From NCBI GenBank assembly GCA_948470905.1, contig CAOKQK010000002.1, forward strand, positions 42,093 through 106,092: DNA of 64,000 nt, read 5' to 3'. Below, one piece after another: positions 1-9,324 of the stretch. The stretch comes from an uncultured Lachnospiraceae bacterium. GTDB taxonomy: Bacteria; Bacillota; Clostridia; Lachnospirales; Lachnospiraceae. The first letter of the stretch is position 1. Each line of letters begins with the position of its first letter. Made by a program: the position numbers and the translations under genes. Below the pieces are notes generated by a model. The model saw nothing but the letters and a program-made list of their open reading frames with translations, made no database searches and was not told where the DNA came from.

Positions 1-189
1 TCAGGTCAAATTGTATTAAATAACTTAGTTCCTGTTATAACTTTGGATGAATTTCGTAAGAAATATAATGGCGAAAAGGTTATTATTGCGTCTATACGTT
101 TTTTTCAGGAAATAAGGGAAGAATTAAAATTATTCGTGAATTCAAATGATATTATTGGCATTGGTGAGTTATTGCTAGGGATTGCGTAA
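1..189 (+). CDS. C-terminal end of a glycan-locus protein carrying a Rossmann-like module (partial)
   Basis: The reading frame is open from base 1 and stops at TAA 187-189, giving the last 62 residues of a protein whose start lies outside the window. The fragment has the pattern of the C-terminal half of the Rossmann-like module found throughout this locus: a strand (VIIAS), a helix with spaced acidic and leucine residues, then a final strand and a GELL-type helix. Compare the ISIEEML ending of the gene at 5376 and the ISIEDI ending of the gene at 14772. The stop lies just before the next gene, so the two are probably co-transcribed. The catalytic part, if any, cannot be known from here. Confidence 0.55.
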   Translation, partial: SGQIVLNNLVPVITLDEFRKKYNGEKVIIASIRFFQEIREELKLFVNSNDIIGIGELLLGIA

Positions 190-220
190 GACGTTTAGAA
201 GTAGTAGGGAGATGAAAAGG

Positions 221-1300
221 ATGCTATATGTGAATTATACAAATTTATACGAGAATTGTAACGTTGGAATAAAAAAGAAAATACTAGCACAGTGCAGTAC
301 TTTCATGAAAAAATTTGGAACAGTATATTATACGATGTTTGCTGGTCAAACAATGTACTTGTTTTATGAAGATAAAATCTTAGAGAAAGAATTTGCTTTG
401 ACTAGAAAAATGTGTAACGAGGCAATTGCTAAATGGATAGTAAAATATCATATTAAAAGATTATACATTAGATATGCATTATCTGATATGTTTTTTCTTG
501 ACTTTTTGGAAGAATTAAAAAAAATGAGTATAAAAAGTGTGTTGGAATTCCCTACGATACCATATGACGGCGAAGGGGGAATCATAAGACCTATAGAGGA
601 CAAATATTACAGGGAACAATTGCACAAGTACATAAATTGTTGCACCACTTATGCAAATTTTGAAACTGTTTTTGGCATTCCATGCATTACATTAGTAAAC
701 GGAGTGGATATAGAGGAGCAAAAGAAAAAAGAGTATAGGAAGAAAGATGGGACAGTTGTGCTTTTGGCGGTTGCTTCACTAGCAAAATGGCATGGGTATG
801 AACGTGTGATACAGGGGATGAAGAATTATATTTCTGAGGGTGGAGAAAGAAATATTATATTTAATATTGCAGGTTTTGGGGGACAGTTAAATTATTATAA
901 AAGTATTGTAGATGAGTATAAATTAAGTGAGCATGTTATTTTTCATGGACAGTTAAGCGGAGCCGAATTAGATGCAGTATATGACGATTCTGATATTGCA
1001 GTCGGTTCCCTGGGGTTCTACAAAATAAACCTTCGTTCAGGTTCTCCAATTAAGCTGGGAGAATACTGTGCAAGAGGAATTCCATTTGTATATGGTTATG
1101 ATGATATTTCGTTTAGAGAGCCACCTTACTTTTCATATCAGGTGTCAAATGATGCAACACCCCTTGATATGGAGAAGGTCTTAGATTTTTACGATATGAT
1201 GTATGATGGAAAGAACTTTATAAAAGATATGAGGCAGTATGCATTATCAAATCTGACTTGGGATGCAATTTTGCAGCCGGTTATTGATTATTTGAGTTAG
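221..1300 (+). CDS. Glycosyltransferase, GT4-like (GT-B fold)
   Basis: This protein of about 359 residues has a GT-B organisation. The C-terminal half contains a nucleotide-binding strand with IAGFGG and the conserved SPIKLGEYCARGIP segment, which matches the donor-binding EX7E area of GT4 enzymes. It probably transfers a sugar from a nucleotide sugar to a lipid-linked glycan at the cytoplasmic face of the membrane. The frame can be read from TTG 182 or ATG 212, but AGGGAG at 206-211 is correctly spaced only for ATG 221, which I chose. It carries no Rossmann module, unlike most neighbours. Base composition is very A+T-rich. Donor and acceptor cannot be inferred. Confidence 0.7.
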   Translation: MLYVNYTNLYENCNVGIKKKILAQCSTFMKKFGTVYYTMFAGQTMYLFYEDKILEKEFALTRKMCNEAIAKWIVKYHIKRLYIRYALSDMFFLDFLEELKKMSIKSVLEFPTIPYDGEGGIIRPIEDKYYREQLHKYINCCTTYANFETVFGIPCITLVNGVDIEEQKKKEYRKKDGTVVLLAVASLAKWHGYERVIQGMKNYISEGGERNIIFNIAGFGGQLNYYKSIVDEYKLSEHVIFHGQLSGAELDAVYDDSDIAVGSLGFYKINLRSGSPIKLGEYCARGIPFVYGYDDISFREPPYFSYQVSNDATPLDMEKVLDFYDMMYDGKNFIKDMRQYALSNLTWDAILQPVIDYLS

Positions 1301-1328
1301 TAGTATAAGTGTTTGATTTCTATAGAAT

Positions 1329-1350
1329 ATCCAACATTTAAATGTTGGAT
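1329..1350. terminator. 22-bp perfect palindrome followed by a T-rich tract
   Basis: A perfect palindrome (CCAACA-TTTAAA-TGTTGG plus AT/AT at the ends) lies between the GT4 gene and wecC and is followed by TTTTGTT. It can form a hairpin with a tip of about 4 nt and would work as a weak terminator or a processing/stability hairpin. A protein-binding palindrome is an alternative. Confidence 0.5.
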
Positions 1351-1393
1351 TTTGTTCATACAGTAGAGAATATGGTTAAGGATGAGGTAGACA

Positions 1394-2596
1394 ATGATTA
1401 ATGTAATAGGTCTGGGTTACATAGGGCTTCCCACAGCTTTAATGCTTCAAACAGGAGGAACTCAAGTAATTGGAACAGATGTTGATCCGGAAAAAACTAA
1501 TCAATTAAATGCGGGTAATATTACCTTTGAGGAAAAAGGGCTTTGTGAACTATTCCAAGAGGCCGTTAAAAAGGGAATTGTTTTTACAACAGCGTATAAG
1601 CAGGCAGACGTTTATTTGATTGCCGTTCCTACGCCTTATAATAAGAGGAGCAGGAAAATTGATCCAAGTTATGTTGTAGCTGCAGTGAAAAAGGTATTAG
1701 AGGTATGCCCGGATGAGGCGATTATTATAATAGAATCAACAATATCGCCTAATACGATTGATCATTTCATCAGGCCTATTGCAAAGGGAAAGGCGGTTCA
1801 CTTTGTACATGCACCGGAACGAATTATACCAGGGAACATGATTCATGAATTAAGGCACAATGCTAGAATTATCGGGGCGGACACAGTGGAAATAGCTGAA
1901 AAAGTGAAGGCGATATATGCAACATTTTGCAAAGGGGAAATTGTACTAACAGATATTCGTACAGCTGAAATGTCTAAGGTTGCAGAAAATACATATCGGG
2001 ATATCAATATTGCTTATGCGAATGAACTGGCTATGATATGTAATACGAGCGGTTTGGATGTTTATGAAGTGATTAAGGTTGCCAATATGCATCCCCGTGT
2101 GAATATCCTGCAGCCGGGTCCGGGAGTAGGAGGTCATTGTATTTCTATTGATCCATGGTTTTTGGTGGGAGATTATCCAGATATAGTGCATGTAATCAAA
2201 GCCGCAAGGGAAGTGAATGACGCAATGCCCGAATATATTTTGGAAAAAATAGCGGAAATTATGGATAAGAATAATATAAAAGATTTAAAAAAGGTTGGTC
2301 TATATGGGCTTACCTATAAGGAAAATATTGATGATATACGTGAAAGCCCTACGCTGCAGTTACTTACAAGCATGAAGCGGCACTTAGCGTGTGGGATAGG
2401 CGTTTATGATCCTTATATACAATATGATGTTGTGGAAAATCAATACCATAGCCTGGACAAGTTTATAGAAGATATGGAGCTGATTGTTATTATGGTTGCC
2501 CATGATGAAATCATAAAACATCAGGAAAAAATGAGAGACAGGCTTGTATTTGATACAAGGGGCAGACTTTCTTTGCAAAATATTTATCGTTTATAG
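1394..2596 (+). CDS. wecC: UDP-N-acetyl-D-mannosamine dehydrogenase
   Basis: This 400-residue enzyme oxidises UDP-ManNAc twice at C6 with NAD+ to give UDP-ManNAcA. The N-terminal Rossmann fold opens with GLGYIGLP (about residues 6-13). The segment EMSKVAENTYRDINIAYANE is the family's central helix. The catalytic cysteine is Cys249 in GGHCISIDPWF. The C-terminal domain contains GLTYKENIDDIRESP, as in UDP-sugar dehydrogenases. The length is normal. The UDP-ManNAc 2-epimerase gene follows 15 bp downstream, which favours the ManNAc dehydrogenase assignment over UDP-glucose or UDP-GalNAc dehydrogenase. The ATG at 1394 is preceded by a GGATGAGG-type ribosome site. Confidence 0.88.
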   Translation: MINVIGLGYIGLPTALMLQTGGTQVIGTDVDPEKTNQLNAGNITFEEKGLCELFQEAVKKGIVFTTAYKQADVYLIAVPTPYNKRSRKIDPSYVVAAVKKVLEVCPDEAIIIIESTISPNTIDHFIRPIAKGKAVHFVHAPERIIPGNMIHELRHNARIIGADTVEIAEKVKAIYATFCKGEIVLTDIRTAEMSKVAENTYRDINIAYANELAMICNTSGLDVYEVIKVANMHPRVNILQPGPGVGGHCISIDPWFLVGDYPDIVHVIKAAREVNDAMPEYILEKIAEIMDKNNIKDLKKVGLYGLTYKENIDDIRESPTLQLLTSMKRHLACGIGVYDPYIQYDVVENQYHSLDKFIEDMELIVIMVAHDEIIKHQEKMRDRLVFDTRGRLSLQNIYRL

Positions 2597-2611
2597 GATG
2601 TTGCGTTAATT

Positions 2612-3703
2612 ATGAAAAAAATACTGTTGGTTTTTGGTACGCGGCCTGAGGCAATTAAGATGTGTCCTTTGGTAATTGAGCTGAAGCAGCGGGAAAATTT
2701 TGATGTTGTAGTATGTGTGTCTGGGCAACATAAGGAAATGCTTCAAGAAGTTTTGAATGTTTTTGGGGTTACTCCGAATTATAACCTGGCGATTATGAAA
2801 GAGAACCAGGATTTGTTCGATATTACAATAAATATCTTAGGAAGAATCCGAATGATATTATCTCAGGAAAAACCGGATATTGTATTGGTGCATGGAGATA
2901 CAACCACTGCATTTGCAACGGCATTGGCATGCTTTTACATGAAAATACCTATTGGCCATGTAGAGGCTGGCCTGCGTACTTATGATATGGATGCGCCTTA
3001 TCCGGAAGAAATGAACAGACAGTTTATCAGTCTGGTTGCCAAGTATAATTTTGTACCCACAGAACGCGCCAGACAAAACTTATTATCTGAAAAAAAGAAT
3101 CCAGCATCAATTTTTGTAACAGGAAATACCGTTATCGATGCCATGAAAACTACAATAGAAAAGCAGTATTTTAATCCGGTTTTAGAATGGGTAGGTGAAA
3201 ACAGGCTGATTCTTTTGACTGCGCACAGGCGTGAAAATATAGGTAATCCAATGCAGAATATTTTCAGGGCAATTAAGCGTATTACTGTTGAGAATCCAAA
3301 TGTGCGAGTGATATATCCGATACACATGAATCCTACAGTGAGAAAAATATGTTCAGAAATTCTTAAAGATAATAGCCAGGTTAAAATTATTGAGCCATTG
3401 AATGTTGTGGATTTTCACAATATGATGGCTCAGAGTTACTTGATAGTTACTGATAGCGGGGGAATTCAGGAAGAAGCTCCAGCATTGGGAAAACCAGTTA
3501 TTGTATGCCGTGATACGACAGAGCGGCCAGAAGGAGTGGAGGCAGGGACTCTGCTGTTGGCTGGAACAAAGGAAGAAAGCATCTATTGTGCGATAAATAA
3601 ATTACTTCATGACGAAAAGGAGTATGTTAAAATGTCGCATGCAGTCAATCCTTATGGTGATGGACATGCTTGCCGCAAAATTGCCGATGTGTTGGAAGGC
3701 TGA
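2612..3703 (+). CDS. wecB: UDP-N-acetylglucosamine 2-epimerase (non-hydrolysing)
   Basis: This 363-residue enzyme interconverts UDP-GlcNAc and UDP-ManNAc, the substrate of the upstream dehydrogenase. The family signatures are all present in order: FGTRPEAIKM at the N-terminus, HGDTTTAFA, GHVEAGLRT, the histidine-arginine motif TAHRREN, and SGGIQEEAPALGKPV with RDTTERPEG near the C-terminus. The length matches WecB/MnaA. The gene follows wecC with a 15-bp gap, so the two are very likely translated from one message. Together they show that the glycan made by this locus contains ManNAc or ManNAcA, unless the precursors serve another polymer. Confidence 0.92.
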   Translation: MKKILLVFGTRPEAIKMCPLVIELKQRENFDVVVCVSGQHKEMLQEVLNVFGVTPNYNLAIMKENQDLFDITINILGRIRMILSQEKPDIVLVHGDTTTAFATALACFYMKIPIGHVEAGLRTYDMDAPYPEEMNRQFISLVAKYNFVPTERARQNLLSEKKNPASIFVTGNTVIDAMKTTIEKQYFNPVLEWVGENRLILLTAHRRENIGNPMQNIFRAIKRITVENPNVRVIYPIHMNPTVRKICSEILKDNSQVKIIEPLNVVDFHNMMAQSYLIVTDSGGIQEEAPALGKPVIVCRDTTERPEGVEAGTLLLAGTKEESIYCAINKLLHDEKEYVKMSHAVNPYGDGHACRKIADVLEG

Positions 3704-3844
3704 TTTTTTAGGATGTAGGAGTTGATTATCTATTAAGGAGACATTATTATATTTTGTTGCGAATGGCTAATGGATGCTGGCTAAAGTTACTGACGCATCT
3801 TGATTAAAGAGTAGTATTTATATTTTTGGAAGGGAATAGATGTC

Positions 3845-5299
3845 ATGATTAATAAGGTGGTCTTATTTGGGGCTGGAAAACGTTGCAAGATGTTATGTCA
3901 AATTTTGCAGTTTTCGGACATAGAAATTGTAGCTATATTAGATAGCAATCCTGATAAGTGGGGAATCGAAGTAGAGGGGCATTTGGTAAGAGCTCCTAAG
4001 GTGATAGGCGAATACAAAAATATAAATTGGTGCATAACAGTTGGAGACATGTATGCATCAAGAGAGATAAGGACAGAACTTCAACAGAGATATCAATGTA
4101 GACTGGAAAAAGAAGTTGGCATTAAGGAACTTATTCTCATAGGATATCAAAAAAATGCGGAGATAAATAAATATATTTTAGATAAGAATGTATATAACAG
4201 AGGGAAAGATTCTATATTATTTGACTGCTATAATGGTCTTGGGTTAGGGGGCGTTCAAGCTTGGACGATGGATGTTTGTGAAGCGTTGATAAATGAGGGA
4301 AGAAAATGTGTTTATATTATATCAGATAATGGTGTGTATACAGTACCGAATGTGTTAGAAAAAAATATCTTATCTGTTAATATGAATCACAAGGGTCAAT
4401 TTGAAACAGAAACCATATTGAGTATAATAGATGCCATTATGGCAAAGCTTCCTTGCAAGATTGTTACTTGTACAACAAATGAGGTCATGCTTGCGGCATA
4501 TTTGATAAAGTGCCATTACCCTGAAATGATTGAAATTATATCAGTAATTCATAACAGCAATGAAAGTGTATACAAAGATTATATGGAGTTTAAAACATGT
4601 CCAGATTTGTATATAGGAGTTAGTCAGGCTATAAGAAACGATATGATTCAAAAAGGGATTGCACCTGAGAAGATTTATTCTATGACATGCCCATTTTCCT
4701 GTGAACCAATATTAAAAAGAAGCTATTCTGACAGTAGTGATCCGATTTGTATAGGATATGCCGGAAGGATGGATGGTATGGAGCATTCTCAAAAGAGAAT
4801 GGACTTGTTATTGAAACTTCTGGAAATACTTACAGAAAGGAATATATATTATAAGTTTGAGCTTGCGGGAGATGGAGCGGCACGACATGTGATGGAAGAG
4901 TTTGTTGGCCAGAATAACATGAGTGAGAATGTAAAATTTTTGGGCAGGATAGAGCGTTCGGAAGTGGCTGCTTTTTGGAGAAGACAGGATATATTTGTCA
5001 ATTTATCAGATTATGAGGGAAGAAGTATTAGCCAGCTGGAGGCAATGGGAAATGGCGCAGTTCCTATCATAACAGCTACGACAGGTGCAAGAGAAGATAT
5101 CGATGATGGACTAAATGGTTACATTGTTCCAATGGGAGATTATCATACTATGGCAGATCGTATAGAATATCTGGCACAACATCGGGAGCAGTTATATAGG
5201 ATGGGGGGATTGGCGCACGATGCTGTGTATCCTAAAAGTTTGATGAAACCACATATTGAATTTTGGAACGAAATTTTTTCGCATAAATTGAAAAATTAA
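3845..5299 (+). CDS. Rossmann module-GT4 glycosyltransferase fusion
   Basis: This 484-residue protein has two parts. Residues 4-95 form the shared Rossmann-like module: VVLFGAGKRCKML, then VAILDSNPDKWG and a core ending with ITVGD. From about residue 120 a GT4-type GT-B glycosyltransferase follows, with GLGLGGVQAWTMDV as the glycine-rich acceptor loop, IGYAGRMD, the GDGAARHVMEEF strand and SISQLEAMGNGAVPI as the donor-binding region. The ATG at 3845 follows GGAAGGGAA. The 141 bp upstream hold no gene that I can see. The module is N-terminal here but C-terminal in most neighbours, which argues for a mobile, independently folding unit. Donor sugar unknown. Confidence 0.75.
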   Translation: MINKVVLFGAGKRCKMLCQILQFSDIEIVAILDSNPDKWGIEVEGHLVRAPKVIGEYKNINWCITVGDMYASREIRTELQQRYQCRLEKEVGIKELILIGYQKNAEINKYILDKNVYNRGKDSILFDCYNGLGLGGVQAWTMDVCEALINEGRKCVYIISDNGVYTVPNVLEKNILSVNMNHKGQFETETILSIIDAIMAKLPCKIVTCTTNEVMLAAYLIKCHYPEMIEIISVIHNSNESVYKDYMEFKTCPDLYIGVSQAIRNDMIQKGIAPEKIYSMTCPFSCEPILKRSYSDSSDPICIGYAGRMDGMEHSQKRMDLLLKLLEILTERNIYYKFELAGDGAARHVMEEFVGQNNMSENVKFLGRIERSEVAAFWRRQDIFVNLSDYEGRSISQLEAMGNGAVPIITATTGAREDIDDGLNGYIVPMGDYHTMADRIEYLAQHREQLYRMGGLAHDAVYPKSLMKPHIEFWNEIFSHKLKN

Positions 5300-5375
5300 T
5301 AATAGTGGTACTGATGTCTGCTGGGAAAATTCAGGACAGGAAAGAATGAAGGAGAGCGAGGGATAGCAAGAACTA

Positions 5376-6467
5376 ATGGATATTAAATTTAGTATTATTA
5401 CAGTGTGCTATAATGAAGAAAAAACGATACGGGCAACAATGGAATCTGTATTAGGTCAGAAGTGGAAAGACTTTGAATATGTTATTATAGATGGTGCGTC
5501 TACCGATGCTACGCTTGAAATAATACGACAATATGCAAGGAAGGATAACAGAATACAATATATTTCGGAGAAGGATAAAGGAATTTTCAATGCAATGAAT
5601 AAGGGGATAAAATATGCGCATGGGGATTTCCTGTTCTTCTTGAATGCAGGCGATATCCTGCATGGAGATGATGTGTTGGATAAGGTTGCGGAAGTGGCGA
5701 TTAATGCAGATATTGTGATTGGGGATGTAGCCTTTAAAGTTGAGAATAAATTGGAAGTACACTCCTATGCTGTTGGAAAGGAACTTCAGGAAAATTTGGA
5801 AAAAGGTCGATGTGTGTCTCATCAGGGCATATTTGCATCGAAAATGTGCCTGGAAGATGGCTTTGATGAGCAGTTCCAAACTTGTGCAGATTATGATTGG
5901 CTTTGCCGTCAGGTAAACGCTGGTAGGAAAATAGTAAAAGTAAATACGGTTATTACAGATTTTGACACTCATGGGATAACAAACCAGGTTCATTATCAGA
6001 AGCAGCATTGGAAAGAAAATTTTACGGTTCTCGAAAAAAATTTTCCAGAATCAAAGTTTAAATATAATGAAGAAACAAAGAGACTATTTGAAGGAGCGAT
6101 AAAAGCACGTTTTCAGTATAAGTTTATGAACCAATGGCTGCTTTTAAAGCAAAGAGGAGTAGATTTTAGTATTTTTTTTGAGCAGAAAGGGATATATGCC
6201 ATTGCGGTGTATGGCGCTCATTACATGGGACAGAGGTTATATGATGAATTAAAAGGGAGTCCGGTGGACGTAAAATATGTGATTGATAGGAACCCAAGTA
6301 TAGAGGATTGGGAAATTCCAGTTGTTCATCCGGATGATACATTGGAAAAAGTGGACGCAGTAGTAATAACTCCTATTTTTGATTTTTTGGATATAAAAGC
6401 TGATTTAGCCCAAAAAATGGATTGCTGTATAATTTCTATTGAAGAAATGTTGTTTTATGATTTTTGA
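5376..6467 (+). CDS. GT2 glycosyltransferase with C-terminal Rossmann module
   Basis: This 363-residue protein starts with a GT-A/GT2 domain (residues 4-220): FSIITVCYNEEKTI, VIIDGASTDAT, GIFNAMNKGI and the LNAGD metal-site variant at about residues 89-93. A helical linker leads to the shared Rossmann-like module at 272-363, with IAVYGAHYMGQRLYDEL, YVIDRNPS, VDAVVITPIF and the terminal IISIEEML. The SIITV...NAGD pattern is typical of transferases that add hexoses or N-acetylhexosamines to a lipid-linked acceptor. The second position of the usual GxG turn is Ala-His here (GAHYMG). The gene lies 76 bp after the previous one, in the same direction. Confidence 0.78.
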   Translation: MDIKFSIITVCYNEEKTIRATMESVLGQKWKDFEYVIIDGASTDATLEIIRQYARKDNRIQYISEKDKGIFNAMNKGIKYAHGDFLFFLNAGDILHGDDVLDKVAEVAINADIVIGDVAFKVENKLEVHSYAVGKELQENLEKGRCVSHQGIFASKMCLEDGFDEQFQTCADYDWLCRQVNAGRKIVKVNTVITDFDTHGITNQVHYQKQHWKENFTVLEKNFPESKFKYNEETKRLFEGAIKARFQYKFMNQWLLLKQRGVDFSIFFEQKGIYAIAVYGAHYMGQRLYDELKGSPVDVKYVIDRNPSIEDWEIPVVHPDDTLEKVDAVVITPIFDFLDIKADLAQKMDCCIISIEEMLFYDF

Positions 6468-6512
6468 GTTATTCTTATAAGCTGAATCAAGATATGATAA
6501 GGATATAAGGTT

Positions 6513-7610
6513 ATGAAATTAGAAAGTGTTTGTTTGGTAATGACGGCGTGTATTTCGCCGCCAGCGCAGGTGATAAATCTGTGTGTAAAGGATATGGATT
6601 ATAGGAAACAACAGTATATTGAGGCTATTTGTTTTTACATAGAAAAAACAGAGGTAAAAAATATAGTTTTTTGTGATAATTCGGCACAGCCTGTAAATGA
6701 AATGTTGTGTAGAAGGGCTAAAGAGAAAAGAAAAAATTTTGAGTGGCTCAGTTTTCAGGGGGATTATCAGAAAGTTGAAGAACTTGGAAAGGGGTATGGA
6801 GAAGGCGAGATTCTGGAATATGTGGTAAATAACAGCAAATTGCTCAAGAAATGTAATTATATGGCAAAAATAACAGGGCGTTTAAAGTTATTAAATATAA
6901 ATGCTGTATTAAGATTATTGTCAACCTCCGCTTTCCATTTTAGGTCATACTTGCATGAGGATAACGGGCTTTTTGTTGATACCAGGTTTTTTGTGGCAAG
7001 AATTGATCATTTTCGGGGTGAGCTTGTAGACGTTTATAAAAAGGTAAATGATAGCATAGGATTTTATTACGAATATGCAATTGCTAGTAGGGTACAGGAA
7101 AAAGGAATTATGTATCGCAATTTCCCATTGGCATTAAACATGGCGGGAGAGTCGGGAAGTACAGGATACAGTTATCATTGGACGTGGAAAATGTTGGTCA
7201 AAAAATCAATTCCGCTGTTTGCTTATTATTTTTTTCATTTAGGGAATCCATATAGTGCGAATGGTAAATCGGGAGAGGAGTTGGTTTGGGGGGATTATGT
7301 TTGGTATAAAAATTTTATGGAACTCGAAGGAAAACGGATTATCCTATATGGGGCAGGCAGCATTGGAAAGAAACTGTATGTATTGTGTAATAATCGCTGC
7401 TTAATTGTAGCATGGGCTGATGAGAACTACAAAAGAATTCGGAAGGTAGGAGGAGAAAAAATCATAGCTCCAGCATTAATAAATACTTATGAGTTTGACT
7501 ATATAGTGATTGCAGTTAGGGATGAGATTATAGTAAGGCAAGTGAAAGATTATATTATTAATATGGGCATATCATCAGATAAGGTCGTGTGGGGTTTGCC
7601 AATATTATAG
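6513..7610 (+). CDS. Putative glycosyltransferase-like protein with C-terminal Rossmann module
   Basis: This 365-residue protein belongs to a type often seen in polysaccharide loci that I cannot name with certainty. The N-terminal 250 residues show NIVFCDNSAQP, a GYGEGEILEYVVNNSKLLKKC segment and AKITGRLKLLN, which look like a nucleotide-sugar site of a GT-A-like fold. There is no canonical DxD. Residues 272-365 are the shared Rossmann-like module: RIILYGAGSIGKKLYVL, VAWADENYKR, FDYIVIAVRDE and a final GISSDKVVWGLP. The ATG at 6513 has only a weak AAGGTT site. Function is inferred from locus and domain order only. Confidence 0.6.
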   Translation: MKLESVCLVMTACISPPAQVINLCVKDMDYRKQQYIEAICFYIEKTEVKNIVFCDNSAQPVNEMLCRRAKEKRKNFEWLSFQGDYQKVEELGKGYGEGEILEYVVNNSKLLKKCNYMAKITGRLKLLNINAVLRLLSTSAFHFRSYLHEDNGLFVDTRFFVARIDHFRGELVDVYKKVNDSIGFYYEYAIASRVQEKGIMYRNFPLALNMAGESGSTGYSYHWTWKMLVKKSIPLFAYYFFHLGNPYSANGKSGEELVWGDYVWYKNFMELEGKRIILYGAGSIGKKLYVLCNNRCLIVAWADENYKRIRKVGGEKIIAPALINTYEFDYIVIAVRDEIIVRQVKDYIINMGISSDKVVWGLPIL

Positions 7611-7631
7611 GTTAGTTAAGGAAAATAAAAA

Positions 7632-8717
7632 ATGGAACATACAAAAGTTATTGCAATGTATTTGCCCCAATATCACACATTTAAAGAAAATGATGAGTGG
7701 TGGGGGCAGGGATTTACTGAATGGACTAACGTTAAAAAGTCCAGACCATTATATAAAGGGCATTTGCAGCCCAGAATCCCATATGAAGAAAACTATTATG
7801 ATTTATCAGACGAAAATGTCATGAAGCAGCAGATGGAAATGGCAGTTAAATATAAGGTTGACGGATTTTGTTTTTATCACTATTGGTTCGAGGGAAAAAA
7901 GCTTATGGAAAAGCCCGTAGAGCGTTTATTGACAGAACAGAAAGTTAGCCTGCCATTCTGTTTATGCTGGGCGAATGAAGCTTGGACCCGTACATGGGAT
8001 GGCAATGAAGGTGCAAAGCAGATATTGATCAGTCAGCAATATGGTTCGCAAGAAGATTGGGAAAGCCATTTCAGATATTTGAATCTTTTTTTTCAGCATG
8101 ATCAGTATATTAAGGTAAATGGAAAACCGATGTTTGTTATATATAATTCTTCTAAGATAAAACAAAAACGAGAGATGTATATAAGATGGAATCAGCTTGC
8201 CAGAGAAATGGGTTATGATGGATTGTATATTCTTAATATACGCAGATCTATAAACGGTGAAATTCCTTTTTATGGGGATGGCATTGTGGATTTTGAACCT
8301 CATGCCTCTTTGTTTCGGATGAGCCAGGAAGAAAGAAGCCAGATGACTCGCATTTACCGGGGGAATCGTATAGACAACAGAGGAGTGCGTTATCATGTTT
8401 TGGACTATGAAAAATTTTGTGAACATATGGTGAAACGATATACTGCTAGTGATAGTAATCATTTTTTGGGTTTTTTTGCGGGATGGGACAATACACCTAG
8501 AAGGGGGATTAATACAGAATTGATTTTTGAAAATAATACTCCGCAAAATTTTGAGAAATATTTTGAAATACAATATAAAAGAAGTATGGAGTTAAATAAT
8601 AAATTTTTATTTATTAATGCTTGGAATGAATGGGGGGAGGGAACGTGTTTGGAACCCGATCAGGAATATGGATTCTCCTATTTAGAAGCAGTTAAGAAAG
8701 TAAAAGGAAAATATTGA
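7632..8717 (+). CDS. WbsX-like (GH99-related) glycan biosynthesis protein
   Basis: This 361-residue protein matches the WbsX/glycosyltransferase WbsX-like family, which is related to GH99 endo-mannosidases and common in O-antigen and capsule loci. Signatures are VIAMYLPQYHTFKEND at the N-terminus, WGQGFTEWTNVKK, GFCFYHYWFEGKKL, CWANEAWTRTWDG and the C-terminal INAWNEWGEGTCLEPD. The length is normal for the short form. It carries no Rossmann module. The family's exact reaction is not settled: either sugar transfer or glycan trimming is possible. It ends 2 bp before the ATG of the next gene, suggesting translational coupling. Confidence 0.82.
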   Translation: MEHTKVIAMYLPQYHTFKENDEWWGQGFTEWTNVKKSRPLYKGHLQPRIPYEENYYDLSDENVMKQQMEMAVKYKVDGFCFYHYWFEGKKLMEKPVERLLTEQKVSLPFCLCWANEAWTRTWDGNEGAKQILISQQYGSQEDWESHFRYLNLFFQHDQYIKVNGKPMFVIYNSSKIKQKREMYIRWNQLAREMGYDGLYILNIRRSINGEIPFYGDGIVDFEPHASLFRMSQEERSQMTRIYRGNRIDNRGVRYHVLDYEKFCEHMVKRYTASDSNHFLGFFAGWDNTPRRGINTELIFENNTPQNFEKYFEIQYKRSMELNNKFLFINAWNEWGEGTCLEPDQEYGFSYLEAVKKVKGKY

Positions 8718-8719
8718 TT

Positions 8720-9238
8720 ATGAAGTGTTGGGTAATAATAGATGCTATAATAATGGTAGTGATTTTAATTGGTACAGGCGGGGGATATGGTTATAAGGTA
8801 AGCAAAAAATGGAAAGCCGAATTACTGGAATTGAGGAGGAAGAATGCTATACAACGAAATATTATTACTGATTTAAGGTATATGATGTATTTGAAAAAGG
8901 ATTGGAGTCAGGTGGAACAATTTATGTTGGGGCAAGGGATATCTCGAATTGCTATATATGGAATGGGTATTTTGGGACAGGAGTTAGCAAATCTGATGGA
9001 AAACTCGAAAATTAAGATTTGTTACGGAATTGATAAAAGAAAAAAAGATACAAGTTGTGAAGTTCGAGAGCCAGATCAGATTGACAATGATATGGATATG
9101 ATTATTGTCACGGCTGAATTTGATTATACAGAGATCAGGAGACAGTTAGAAGAACTTGTAAATGTACCAATTGTTTTGCTAAGTGACTTGTTAGAAGAAA
9201 TTATGGCTATGCCGATATCCATTGATTTAAGAGAATAG
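8720..9238 (+). CDS. Membrane-anchored stand-alone Rossmann module protein
   Basis: This protein of about 172 residues begins with a hydrophobic segment (roughly residues 4-22, IIDAIIMVVILIGTGGGYGY). A basic, probably coiled-coil stretch rich in Lys, Arg and Leu follows. The rest (about 75-165) is the shared Rossmann-like module: RIAIYGMGILGQELANLM, CYGIDKRKKD, MDMIIVTAEFDYTEIRRQL and a terminal VLLSDLLEEI. It has no other catalytic domain, so it is the barest form of the module in the locus. ATG 8720 was preferred to TTG 8714. It nearly overlaps the stop of the WbsX-like gene. It may tether nucleotide-sugar binding or partner enzymes to the membrane; this is inference. Confidence 0.65.
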   Translation: MKCWVIIDAIIMVVILIGTGGGYGYKVSKKWKAELLELRRKNAIQRNIITDLRYMMYLKKDWSQVEQFMLGQGISRIAIYGMGILGQELANLMENSKIKICYGIDKRKKDTSCEVREPDQIDNDMDMIIVTAEFDYTEIRRQLEELVNVPIVLLSDLLEEIMAMPISIDLRE

Positions 9239-9261
9239 ACTTGAAATTTACTTTTATATTT

Positions 9262-9292
9262 TAGTGTTATATTCGGGGATAGTTTAACACTA
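9262..9292 (+). repeat. 8-bp stem-loop in intergenic gap
   Basis: TAGTGTTA (9262-9269) is complementary to TAACACTA (9285-9292), with a 15-nt loop. It sits between the membrane-anchored module gene and the DUF1919 gene. There is no T-run, so it is not an obvious terminator; it may be a message-stability hairpin or chance. Confidence 0.3.
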
Positions 9293-9324
9293 GCCGGATA
9301 CAGTACCAGCTTTGGGAGAAAAAA

